This document shows, one piece after another, positions 1-6,072 of a stretch of DNA of 6,216 bases; the stretch's first letter is position 1, and each line of letters opens with the position of its first letter. A program made the translations under genes and the position numbers. Origin of the DNA: Planctomycetota bacterium (GTDB lineage: Bacteria > Planctomycetota > Phycisphaerae > Sedimentisphaerales > Anaerohalosphaeraceae); the NCBI GenBank assembly GCA_030637065.1, contig DAOVVQ010000232.1, positions 1 to 6,216 on the forward strand, given 5' to 3'. The notes under the pieces were generated by a model. It was not told the origin of the DNA. It saw only the letters and a list, made by a program, of their open reading frames with translations, and made no database searches.

Positions 1-533
1 AGCCGGATGCCCTCGGTGGAATGGACCTGGTTGCCCATCTGGGTTGCAGCCTTATACTTGCGGGCTGCCGCGGTGAGCATTCTGGCCTCATAAACGGAAT
101 GTGCCAGCGGTTTTTGCACATAAACATGCTTGCCCGCCCGCATCGCCGCCATGGCGATCACCGCGTGCGTATGGTCCGGCGTGGCAATGACGACCGCGTC
201 GATATCCTTCTGCTTTTCGAGCATCCTGCGGTAATCCTTGTATCTCTTTGCCTTGGGATAAAGGTCGAAAATCTTTGCAGCGTGGTCATGATCGACATCG
301 CAGAGGGCCACGATATTCTCGTTGCTGCAATTTTTCACGTTGTTCTTGCCCATGCCGCCTATGCCGACGCCGGCGACATGCAGCTTTTCGCTGGCTGCGG
401 TATAACCGCGACCGCCCAATACATGACGCGGAACGATCGTAAATGCCGCTGCCCCGATCGCGGTTGAGCCCAAGAATTTCCTTCGCGAAATGCCGTTTTG
501 CTTCTGTTTCGTTTTCCTGTTTTTAGCTGTCAT
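1..533 (-). CDS. Gfo/Idh/MocA-family oxidoreductase with Tat signal, N-terminal 177 residues only (3' end outside window)
   Basis: This is the N-terminal part of a second NAD(P)-dependent Gfo/Idh/MocA oxidoreductase, probably acting on a sugar or sugar derivative. The gene runs off the left edge, leaving 177 codons and two bases. The start is the ATG at 531-533, with the Shine-Dalgarno core AAGGA at 540-544 six bases upstream. A very basic n-region (residues 1-19) leads into the twin-arginine motif SRRKFLG (16-22), an Ala/Gly-rich stretch and the sequence HVLGG, as in Tat-exported members. The Rossmann glycine motif GVGIGGMG follows at 55-62, CDVD (78-81) ends the second beta strand with the acid expected for NAD preference, then ATPDHTH (117-123) and VQKPLA (139-144). 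In the usual EKP motif Glu is replaced by Gln. It has its own promoter upstream, so it may be a separate unit from the genes at 802-6072. The substrate cannot be told from the fragment. Family assignment is firm. Confidence 0.93.
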   Translation of the reverse strand, partial: MTAKNRKTKQKQNGISRRKFLGSTAIGAAAFTIVPRHVLGGRGYTAASEKLHVAGVGIGGMGKNNVKNCSNENIVALCDVDHDHAAKIFDLYPKAKRYKDYRRMLEKQKDIDAVVIATPDHTHAVIAMAAMRAGKHVYVQKPLAHSVYEARMLTAAARKYKAATQMGNQVHSTEGIR

Positions 534-591
534 TCTATATCCTTTTAATAACCAAGTGTCTGTCCAGATTATCAACAACCTCCAGCCCTGC

Positions 592-620
592 ATTATAGCA
601 CGAAACCGGATTACATTCAA
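592..620 (-). promoter_or_regulatory. Sigma70-type promoter with extended -10 for the partial oxidoreductase gene
   Basis: Read on the minus strand, a perfect TATAAT hexamer lies at 592-597, preceded by TGC, which makes a TGnTATAAT extended -10. A TTGAAT -35 box (four of six matches to TTGACA) lies at 615-620, with the ideal 17-base spacer. Transcription would start near 585 and give a leader of about 50 bases before the ATG at 533. This is the best promoter in the window and suggests that the partial oxidoreductase gene is transcribed independently of the HEAT gene upstream. The call rests on sequence match only. Confidence 0.6.
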
Positions 621-631
621 ACAGTCATCCT

Positions 632-714
632 GACCCCTTTTGTCTTTATTGCCGCACGTCGGGACATTCCCCGCATTTGTCAGCCCTGCAGATGCGCTTA
701 CTATTAAAAGGGAC
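632..714. repeat. Imperfect inverted-repeat segment with GGGAC/GTCCC motifs, possible REP-like or miniature element remnant
   Basis: GACCCCTTTT at 632-641 faces AAAAGGGAC at 706-714 as an imperfect inverted repeat enclosing about 64 bases. Just inside and at its right end are two related palindromic motifs: GGGACATTCCC at 661-671 and the perfect ten-base palindrome GGGACGTCCC at 710-719. No coding capacity is visible inside. Short non-coding segments bounded by CCCCTTTT- and GGGAC-type ends can be the remains of REP-like elements moved by Y1 transposases, but no transposase is present here. They could equally be operator sites between two transcription units. The repeats are seen directly; the interpretation is weak. 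Confidence 0.35.
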
Positions 715-740
715 GTCCCGTCCGCCTGAAATATTCCTGC

Positions 741-781
741 AATCGGCGGTTCTCCAATGATTTAGATGCTCTAATCGGCGG
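741..781. repeat. Direct repeat AATCGGCGG, two copies 32 bases apart
   Basis: The nine-base sequence AATCGGCGG occurs at 741-749 and again at 773-781, just downstream of the HEAT-repeat gene stop codon. The start-to-start distance of 32 bases is close to three helical turns, so both copies would face the same side of the DNA. That would suit a dimeric or tandem DNA-binding protein, but a chance duplication cannot be excluded and no function is assigned. Confidence 0.4.
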
Positions 782-801
782 ATTTTGCAGGCCTGGGCGT
801 A

Positions 802-2772
802 CTATTTTTCCTTAATCAGCCCCGAAAGCTTCTTATGGGCTGCCTTCGCCTCAGCGCCAAGGTCATTATCCTTAAGATAGGGCTCGAGAAATTTTAGTGC
901 GTCCGGCGATACGATCTGGCTGGCGGCGGAAAGGACCTGCTTTTTTTCCTCGATTCGCGTAGCTGCCGCCATTGCAGAATTGCACATCTTAATTGCCTTC
1001 TTCGGCGAATTGGCCCCGACGATCGCGATCAACCGAATGTATCCGCGAAGTGCGATTATGCGATGCGACTGGCTTTCAGCCGTCTGGGCAAGTTCGAGCA
1101 GTTTGCTCGCCGGTTCGCCGCTGGGGAAAGCAGACAGGGCCCGAATCGCCGCATCTTTGATCTCGTCGTTATCATCGACCAATGCTTTGCTTATAGTCTC
1201 AGCCGCATCCGGACCGCCCAATGTACTCAAAAGCCGAAGATACGAAATGCGAGTCTGCCCGGACGCAGCACTGTAAGAGCGTGCGATCTGGCTGGCGACC
1301 GCCTCCTGGCGACCTGTCCTTTGCGCGACATTTACGACTGCCTTTTCCGCTTCTTTTTGCTCCGTCGAGTCTGTCGCATTAGCCAGCAAATCGATAAGGG
1401 CTTCGATCTGGCCTCCGCCTGCGACATCGCCCAGCGCCCGCAGCGATTCGATGCGTACTTTTTTGTTGGCGTCCTTCGCTGTCTTTAGCAGGGCTCTGGC
1501 CCCGCCGGTCATGTTGCGGCTGCTTATAGCCCGGATCAGTTCGATCTTCACCCCGGTATCGGCCTTGGCGAGGGCGTCGATTATCGCTTTGTCGACCTTT
1601 GCGCCACTGAGGCGGCAAAGGCTGTTTCTCGCCGCATCCTGCTCGGCTCCGCTGGTCTGCGTGGCCGCTTTTGCCAGTATGCCCACCGCGGATTCGTCGC
1701 CGACCGCGACAAGCGTCTTAAAGGCTGCGATGCGAACATCGGCGTTGTCGCTCTTTGCGGCATTGATGACCACCTGGCGGGCAGCAACATGTCCGGGGCT
1801 GTTTAGTGCCGTTAATAGCTGGACCTGGCCGGCGGTTGAAAGTTTTGGCAACAGTCCAGCAGCCGTCTTTATCCGGCCTGGATCGCTGATCGAGCGGACC
1901 ATGGCGATCGCCGCCGGCTGGACGTCCTTATCGCCGCTCTTGATGGCATCGATTATGATCGTCGCAGCCTTCTTTTGGTCGGCTGACACCATACCCAGCA
2001 GCGCACCGGTGCGAATGGTCGCGGGATTACCCTTCTTAAACAGTTCGCGATACATACTCAGGGCCTGCGACCAGTCCCCGCCAGCCAATACGCCGCCGGC
2101 ACACACAAGATAAGCATCGAGAGCAGCCCGTTTCAGGTCGCCGCTGACTTTTTCCCGCGCCTCAGACAGCACCTTGGCTGCCTCGGAATTACCGATCTGG
2201 CCAAGCGCAGCAAGCGTCGCCCGAGCGACCTGCTCGTCGGAATTGGTAATAAAGCCGGCCAGGACAGGAACCGATTTGGCGTCTCGCCGCACACCTAAGC
2301 TGGTAATTACACCCACTTTGGCCTTGCCATAGGCAAACCTGACACTCCTTCGGAGCGCATCGCCAGCCGCTTCGTCCGGTATCCGTTCCAGGGCGTAACG
2401 AGCCATGTCGGACATTGCCGGATTATTCAGCATCGCCGCAAGTGTACCGACCGATTCTTTCGTGCCTATTATGCTCAACTGCCGGCAGACGAACTGCTTG
2501 CCCGCAGCCGTCGCAGGCGACCGAAGAAACGCCATGAACTTCTGCTCGATCTTCTTTAGAGCCTCCGGGTCCTCATACCTGCTGCGAACAAAATCGCTCA
2601 GCTCCGTCAGCGGTGCGCGGCTGCTGCCGTAATCGTAATCGCCGACCTTATCCAAAAGACGGCTGACGATCTGTTCCTGCTCCTTGGCGGTGACGGCATA
2701 CGCCTTATGCGTAAACGGCCCCGAGATCGCCACTGTCAAAATGCAAAGTGCAAGTTTCTTCCAAAGCCTCAT
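802..2772 (-). CDS. Secreted HEAT-repeat protein of unknown function
   Basis: This 656-residue protein appears to consist of an export signal followed by alpha-helical repeats. Residues 1-26 form a Sec signal peptide: basic MRLWKK, a hydrophobic core, and an AYA cleavage site at 24-26. From about residue 95 to the C terminus the sequence is a run of HEAT-like helical pairs of roughly 30-35 residues. Clear examples are VARATLAALGQIGN (182-195), VRIAAFKTLVAVGD (346-359), VRIESLRALGDV (439-450) and IKDAAIRALSAFPSG (538-552). No catalytic motif, haem site or other domain is seen, so a scaffold or protein-binding role is likely but inferred. The start is supported by AGGAG at 2779-2783, six bases before the ATG. 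It follows the ThuA-like gene by 59 bases and is probably the last gene of the operon. HEAT-repeat proteins often sit near ThuA and Gfo/Idh/MocA genes in Planctomycetota-type genomes; the partner is unknown. Confidence 0.9.
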   Translation of the reverse strand: MRLWKKLALCILTVAISGPFTHKAYAVTAKEQEQIVSRLLDKVGDYDYGSSRAPLTELSDFVRSRYEDPEALKKIEQKFMAFLRSPATAAGKQFVCRQLSIIGTKESVGTLAAMLNNPAMSDMARYALERIPDEAAGDALRRSVRFAYGKAKVGVITSLGVRRDAKSVPVLAGFITNSDEQVARATLAALGQIGNSEAAKVLSEAREKVSGDLKRAALDAYLVCAGGVLAGGDWSQALSMYRELFKKGNPATIRTGALLGMVSADQKKAATIIIDAIKSGDKDVQPAAIAMVRSISDPGRIKTAAGLLPKLSTAGQVQLLTALNSPGHVAARQVVINAAKSDNADVRIAAFKTLVAVGDESAVGILAKAATQTSGAEQDAARNSLCRLSGAKVDKAIIDALAKADTGVKIELIRAISSRNMTGGARALLKTAKDANKKVRIESLRALGDVAGGGQIEALIDLLANATDSTEQKEAEKAVVNVAQRTGRQEAVASQIARSYSAASGQTRISYLRLLSTLGGPDAAETISKALVDDNDEIKDAAIRALSAFPSGEPASKLLELAQTAESQSHRIIALRGYIRLIAIVGANSPKKAIKMCNSAMAAATRIEEKKQVLSAASQIVSPDALKFLEPYLKDNDLGAEAKAAHKKLSGLIKEK

Positions 2773-2787
2773 CGTTATCTCCTGTCG

Positions 2788-2810
2788 CTTACAATTTTCC
2801 GGTCTGTAAG
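2788..2810. repeat. Six-base inverted repeat in the ThuA-HEAT spacer
   Basis: CTTACA at 2788-2793 and TGTAAG at 2805-2810 are perfect inverted repeats separated by 11 bases. They lie just upstream of the Shine-Dalgarno site of the HEAT-repeat gene. In RNA this would be a modest AU-rich hairpin that could separate translation of the two genes or stabilise processed mRNA. It lacks a following U-tract, so it is not an intrinsic terminator. Confidence 0.3.
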
Positions 2811-2831
2811 ATCAAATCCGCGTCTGCGGCG

Positions 2832-3593
2832 TTATTTTGTTCCCGTCCACCTGATGGCCTGTGCGACGATCTGCCGGTAGTTCGGGTCGCTGAAAATGCC
2901 CGGTCCGTGGCCCGGCTGAAACGTGAAGCACCTCGCGTTGCGATAAGTTCTCACCCAGCCGATGGTCCGGTCGCTGGTCTCGTTATCGGTAGTTAGCAGC
3001 ACGTGATTATCGGCTTCGTACGTGCTGCCCTTATACGTCTCGTCTTGGACGACAAAATCGGCCAGACCCTTTGTTATCGGGTGGCTGGCGTCCTCGACAG
3101 TAACGCGGATGTCGATATCGTGCTTAAAAGTCGATCTCGGATGCCCGGTCGCCTTGGCCAGTGCATCGCGGTAGTACCTGACGCCGACGATCTTTTCGAA
3201 CTCGGGCCACATCTGGAACGCAGCCATCGCGTGATGCAAAGTCACCACGCCAACGCCGCGGTCCATCAGCTCGATAAAGTTCCCGGCCCGCTTGGGTGAG
3301 ATAGGATCGGTCATGTTAAAAAATACGATGACATCGTAATCCCAGTCGCTGATGTCCTCGAATATCTCGCTGTTGTCCTGAAGGGGGATGTGTGTCGCTT
3401 CGATATCATCATGGCCTTCAAATAGCGGCAAAAACGCAGCCTCGTCGAACTTGTGCCCGCCGGTAACAACTGCGACCTTGAAAGTCGTTGGGGTCGAATC
3501 CAGAAAGTCAAGGTTGAGCCATGAGTCGGAGGTCTCGCATGAACAGGTTAAAAACAGAATAAAAACCGCTGCAATTATAGCAATATGTTTCAT
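2832..3593 (-). CDS. ThuA-like domain protein, probably exported (possible lipoprotein)
   Basis: This 253-residue protein belongs to the ThuA-like family, which has a class I glutamine-amidotransferase-like fold and is linked to sugar use. An N-terminal hydrophobic segment (residues 4-16) ends in TCSCE. Either Cys17 or Cys19 could be a lipidated cysteine, but neither has a canonical lipobox, so the anchoring is uncertain. ThuA landmarks follow in order: GGHKFD (45-50), YDVIVFFN (86-93), VTLHHAMAAF (117-126) with WPEF (129-132), HPITKGL (171-177), DETYKG (184-189), and the C-terminal CFTFQPGHG (222-230) and AIRW (246-249). The ATG at 3591-3593 has AAGGA at 3605-3609, 11 bases upstream. It lies 45 bases after the oxidoreductase stop, indicating one operon. 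In rhizobia ThuA is encoded beside ThuB, a Gfo/Idh/MocA enzyme that makes 3-keto-disaccharides; the biochemical role of ThuA itself is less settled. Family call is firm, substrate unknown. Confidence 0.88.
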   Translation of the reverse strand: MKHIAIIAAVFILFLTCSCETSDSWLNLDFLDSTPTTFKVAVVTGGHKFDEAAFLPLFEGHDDIEATHIPLQDNSEIFEDISDWDYDVIVFFNMTDPISPKRAGNFIELMDRGVGVVTLHHAMAAFQMWPEFEKIVGVRYYRDALAKATGHPRSTFKHDIDIRVTVEDASHPITKGLADFVVQDETYKGSTYEADNHVLLTTDNETSDRTIGWVRTYRNARCFTFQPGHGPGIFSDPNYRQIVAQAIRWTGTK

Positions 3594-3638
3594 GTTCTTT
3601 CAGTTCCTTTCTCTGGCTGCTTACCGGTTATCCCCTGG

Positions 3639-4973
3639 TTACAGATGCCACGGGCTTCGCATCGCCCTGGTCAGGTAGCGATTGGCGTCGGCGTCGTTGG
3701 TAAAGACCTCTTTATCCGGATCCCACTTGAGCTTTCGGCCCGTGAGCATCGCGATCTCGCCTAAGAGGCCTACGCTGATGGACCGATGTCCGACCTCGGC
3801 TGGGGCGATCGTCTCGGCGCGGCTCTTTACGCAATCCAGGAAGTTCCGCACGTGGTTACTGCTCTTATATAGTCTCGTTTCGCCGGGCTCGATTATCTCC
3901 TTCAGGATGCTCGCCGGCTCGGCCCGCAGTGCACCTCGCGTAACATATATCCAGCCCTTATCGCCGTACCAGCACGTACCCTGGCTATGCGGCAACTGTG
4001 ACCTGTTGGCAACGGTCATCTCCAGGCCGTTGGCGTACTTGTATTCGATCCTGTATTCGGTGGGGGTGTTATAGAGGCCCTCCTGCGGAAAGACGCCCTT
4101 GCCCTGCATCTCGACGGGGCCCGTTCGGTCCAGCCCCATGCCCCAATGGGCGATGTCGATGTGGTGGCCCGACCAGTCGGTAAGCTGACCGCCGGAATAA
4201 TCCATGATCCACCGCCAATCCCAGTGGCACGCCCGGCGTTTGCCGTCTTCGGCGCTCCTGGCAAAGGAGGTGTAAGGCCGCCACGGAGCCGGGCCAAGCC
4301 AGAAGTCCCAGTCGAGACCTTCCGGCACGGGTTGGGGTTTGTCAACGCCGCCGGAGCTTCCGTCGGGCAGGCCGACCTCGATACGGTGGACTTTGCCGAT
4401 GCGTCCGTTGCGAACCAGTTCGCACGCCCGGTGGAACTGCGCACCGGAGCGCTGCTGACTGCCCGTCTGCCAGACGATGCCATTTTGTTTGACGGCATTG
4501 CACATCGCTCTGCCCTCGGCTATCGTGCGGGCGAACGGTTTCTGCGCGTGAATATCCAAACCCGCGCGGGCAGCCATTATCGCCGGGATCGAATGCCAGT
4601 GGTCCGGAAGGGCAAGAACGGCAACGTCGAGATCGCCGCGTGCTATCAATTCGCGAAAGTCGAGATACGTCGTGCAATCGGTATTCTGGTATTTGTCGTC
4701 GACGATCTTTTTGGCGCCGTCGCGGTGAGCCTTGTCGACATCACAGACGGCGACGACCTGAACCTCATCTTGTGCGAGAAAGGCGCGAAGGTCGCCGGTG
4801 CCCTTCGCTCCGGTGCCGATGGAACCGACGACAATGCGATTGCTCGGCGCGATAGTGCCCGCCTTGCCAAGCGCCGACGATGAAACTACATACGGAAAGC
4901 CGATCGCACCGGCTGTCAGAGCGCCCGTTCCTTTAAGAAATCTGCGACGATTGATACCGATCTGTTTGCCCAT
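3639..4973 (-). CDS. Gfo/Idh/MocA-family oxidoreductase with Tat signal (complete)
   Basis: This is a complete 444-residue nicotinamide-dependent oxidoreductase, predicted to be exported folded with its cofactor by the Tat system. Numbered from the chosen start, the twin-arginine motif NRRRFLKG is at 8-15. The Rossmann glycine motif GSIGTGAKG is at 50-58, CDVD at 77-80, LPDHWH at 122-127 and AQKPFA at 143-148, where Gln replaces Glu of the usual EKP. The substrate-domain signature DWSGHHIDIAHWG is at 266-278. The C terminus, from HVRNFLDCVKSR through GRKLKWDP to RSPWHL, matches the ending common in Planctomycetota/Bacteroidota-type members. I chose the ATG at 4971-4973 rather than the one at 4989-4991 because it has a strong ribosome binding site and places the Tat motif near the terminus. 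The likely reaction is oxidation of a sugar hydroxyl, possibly at C3 of a glycoside; that, and the substrate, are inferred from the neighbours. Confidence 0.94.
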   Translation of the reverse strand: MGKQIGINRRRFLKGTGALTAGAIGFPYVVSSSALGKAGTIAPSNRIVVGSIGTGAKGTGDLRAFLAQDEVQVVAVCDVDKAHRDGAKKIVDDKYQNTDCTTYLDFRELIARGDLDVAVLALPDHWHSIPAIMAARAGLDIHAQKPFARTIAEGRAMCNAVKQNGIVWQTGSQQRSGAQFHRACELVRNGRIGKVHRIEVGLPDGSSGGVDKPQPVPEGLDWDFWLGPAPWRPYTSFARSAEDGKRRACHWDWRWIMDYSGGQLTDWSGHHIDIAHWGMGLDRTGPVEMQGKGVFPQEGLYNTPTEYRIEYKYANGLEMTVANRSQLPHSQGTCWYGDKGWIYVTRGALRAEPASILKEIIEPGETRLYKSSNHVRNFLDCVKSRAETIAPAEVGHRSISVGLLGEIAMLTGRKLKWDPDKEVFTNDADANRYLTRAMRSPWHL

Positions 4974-4979
4974 AATAAA

Positions 4980-4986
4980 CCCACCT
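4980..4986 (-). promoter_or_regulatory. Ribosome binding site that fixes the oxidoreductase start
   Basis: AGGTGGG on the minus strand lies six bases before the ATG at 4971-4973. The alternative in-frame ATG at 4989-4991, which would add six residues, is preceded only by TGTGGTATAA, a poor Shine-Dalgarno match. The downstream start is therefore preferred. Confidence 0.65.
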
Positions 4987-5013
4987 GCCATTTATACCAC
5001 AGCATAAGTTACT

Positions 5014-5042
5014 ATTTTACGAATAGGGATAGCGCATTGCCA
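5014..5042 (-). promoter_or_regulatory. Weak candidate promoter before the complete oxidoreductase gene
   Basis: On the minus strand TAAAAT (five of six to TATAAT) lies at 5014-5019, with TGGCAA (three of six to TTGACA) at 5037-5042 and a 17-base spacer. The -10 is about 40 bases from the chosen ATG. It lies in the roughly 106-base gap between the isomerase-like gene and the oxidoreductase gene, so it could give the last three genes a second start. The -35 is poor and the call is tentative. Confidence 0.25.
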
Positions 5043-5079
5043 TACAAGCAAACACGCGAACTTATATCTACCGGGTTTG

Positions 5080-6072
5080 TTACTTGTCAAAGGCGGCGTC
5101 GAAGGCGATATTGGACGGCGTAAAGTCTACGTTCTTGACGAACTCACAAGCCTCTCTTGCCCCGTGCTCGCGGTCCATTCCGCAGTCTTCCCATTCCACC
5201 GAAAGCGGTCCCTGGTAGCCGATATGGTTCAGCGTTCTGATGATCTCTTCGAAGTTGACATCGCCGTGGCCCAACGAACGGAAGTCCCATCCGCGACGCG
5301 GATCGCCGAAATTAAGGTGCGAACTGAGAATGCCCGCGGTCCCGTCGATCTGAACGGCTGCATCCTTCATGTGCACGTGGTAGATCCGGTCCGGGAACGC
5401 CTTCAAAAAGCAGACCGGGTCAATCAATTGCCACTGCAAATGGCTCGGATCGAAATTGAAGCCGAACGCCTCACGATTACCGATCGCCTCGAGGGCTCGT
5501 TTGGCTGTGACGATATCAAAGGCGATCTCGGTGGGATGAACTTCGAGAGCGAACTTGACGCCGCACTCGTCGAACACATCAAGGATCGGATTCCACAGCT
5601 TGGCGAAATCCGCAAAACCCTTTTCGATCATCTCTTCGGTCACCGGCGGGAAGCTGTACAGGTAATGCCAGATACTCGAACCGGTAAAGCCGTTGACGAC
5701 CTTGAGCCCGAGGTTCTTGGCGGCACGAGCGGAATTCTTCATCGTCTCGACGGCCCAGGCACGCTTCTTTTCGGCGTCGCCGGCACAATCGGCCGGTGCA
5801 AAGCCGTCCGTCCGGCTGTCGTCGTTGAGATCGCAGACTAATTGGCCGGCTAAGTGGTTGCTGATGGCGAAGACTTTTAGGCTATTTTGCTCCAGAATCG
5901 CCAATTGCTTCTTGCAATACTCCTTATCCGTCGCAGCCTTGTCGACCTCCATGTGGTCGCCCCAACAGGCCAATTCAAGCCCCTCATACCCGAAATCGGC
6001 GGCCATTTTAGCCAACTCGGCCAGCGGCAGGTCCGCCCACTGCCCGGTGAAAAGTGTTACAGGTCTACTCAT
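5080..6072 (-). CDS. Sugar phosphate isomerase/epimerase-like protein (xylose-isomerase-like TIM barrel)
   Basis: This 330-residue protein belongs to the xylose isomerase-like/AP endonuclease 2 TIM-barrel family, metal-dependent enzymes that isomerise, epimerise or eliminate on sugars and polyols. The first strand and loop are seen at GYEGLELACWGDH (28-40). Probable metal-site residues are Glu177 in LEVHP, Asp208 and His211 in FDPSH, His234 in HVHMKD and Glu293 in VEWED, in the order expected for the family. There is no signal peptide, so it should be cytoplasmic, unlike its neighbours. The ATG at 6070-6072 has AAGGAG at 6081-6086, eight bases upstream. It is the first large gene of the cluster. 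Members of this fold work with Gfo/Idh/MocA dehydrogenases in inositol catabolism, in C-glycoside cleavage and in 3-keto-glycoside breakdown; which reaction applies here is not visible. The family call is firm, the exact activity open. Confidence 0.92.
   Translation of the reverse strand: MSRPVTLFTGQWADLPLAELAKMAADFGYEGLELACWGDHMEVDKAATDKEYCKKQLAILEQNSLKVFAISNHLAGQLVCDLNDDSRTDGFAPADCAGDAEKKRAWAVETMKNSARAAKNLGLKVVNGFTGSSIWHYLYSFPPVTEEMIEKGFADFAKLWNPILDVFDECGVKFALEVHPTEIAFDIVTAKRALEAIGNREAFGFNFDPSHLQWQLIDPVCFLKAFPDRIYHVHMKDAAVQIDGTAGILSSHLNFGDPRRGWDFRSLGHGDVNFEEIIRTLNHIGYQGPLSVEWEDCGMDREHGAREACEFVKNVDFTPSNIAFDAAFDK

Larger units (their letters stand above)
534..801. other. Intergenic region between HEAT-repeat gene and partial oxidoreductase gene
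   Basis: This is the longest stretch without a gene. Beginning at the HEAT-repeat stop it holds the AATCGGCGG direct repeat, a GGGACGTCCC palindrome, the CCCCTTTT/AAAAGGG inverted repeat and then the extended -10 promoter of the next gene. ORFs on either strand are below about 25 codons and lack a ribosome binding site. No convincing rho-independent terminator is present; the nearest candidate, on the minus strand around 701-723, has only a four-base GGAC/GTCC stem before CTTTT. Confidence 0.6.

Noticed and set aside
21..467. 148-codon plus-strand ORF at the left end
   Set aside because: It lies opposite the partial oxidoreductase, whose Tat motif, Rossmann motif and ribosome binding site establish the minus strand as coding.
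701..723. Rho-independent terminator for the HEAT-repeat gene
   Set aside because: Only a four-base GGAC/GTCC stem with a short CTTTT tract can form on the minus strand; too weak to call.
600..760. Small ORFs in the intergenic gap on both strands (17 and 22 codons)
   Set aside because: They lack ribosome binding sites and resemble nothing; chance length for a gap of this size.
787..800. CAGGCCTG palindrome next to the HEAT stop codon
   Set aside because: An eight-base palindrome without loop or U-tract is likely to occur by chance.
1451..2113. 220-codon plus-strand ORF opposite the HEAT-repeat gene
   Set aside because: It is Ala/Ser-rich antisense translation of the repetitive HEAT coding sequence without domain features.
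4146..4883. 245-codon plus-strand ORF opposite the oxidoreductase gene
   Set aside because: It is a shadow of the Gfo/Idh/MocA coding sequence; no family resemblance in the translated product.
4974..4991. Upstream ATG at 4989-4991 as the oxidoreductase start
   Set aside because: It has a poor Shine-Dalgarno match, while the ATG six codons later has AGGTGGG at good spacing.
5077..5841. 254-codon plus-strand ORF opposite the isomerase-like gene
   Set aside because: It is antisense to a gene with clear family motifs, has no recognisable domain, and arises from codon bias on the coding strand.
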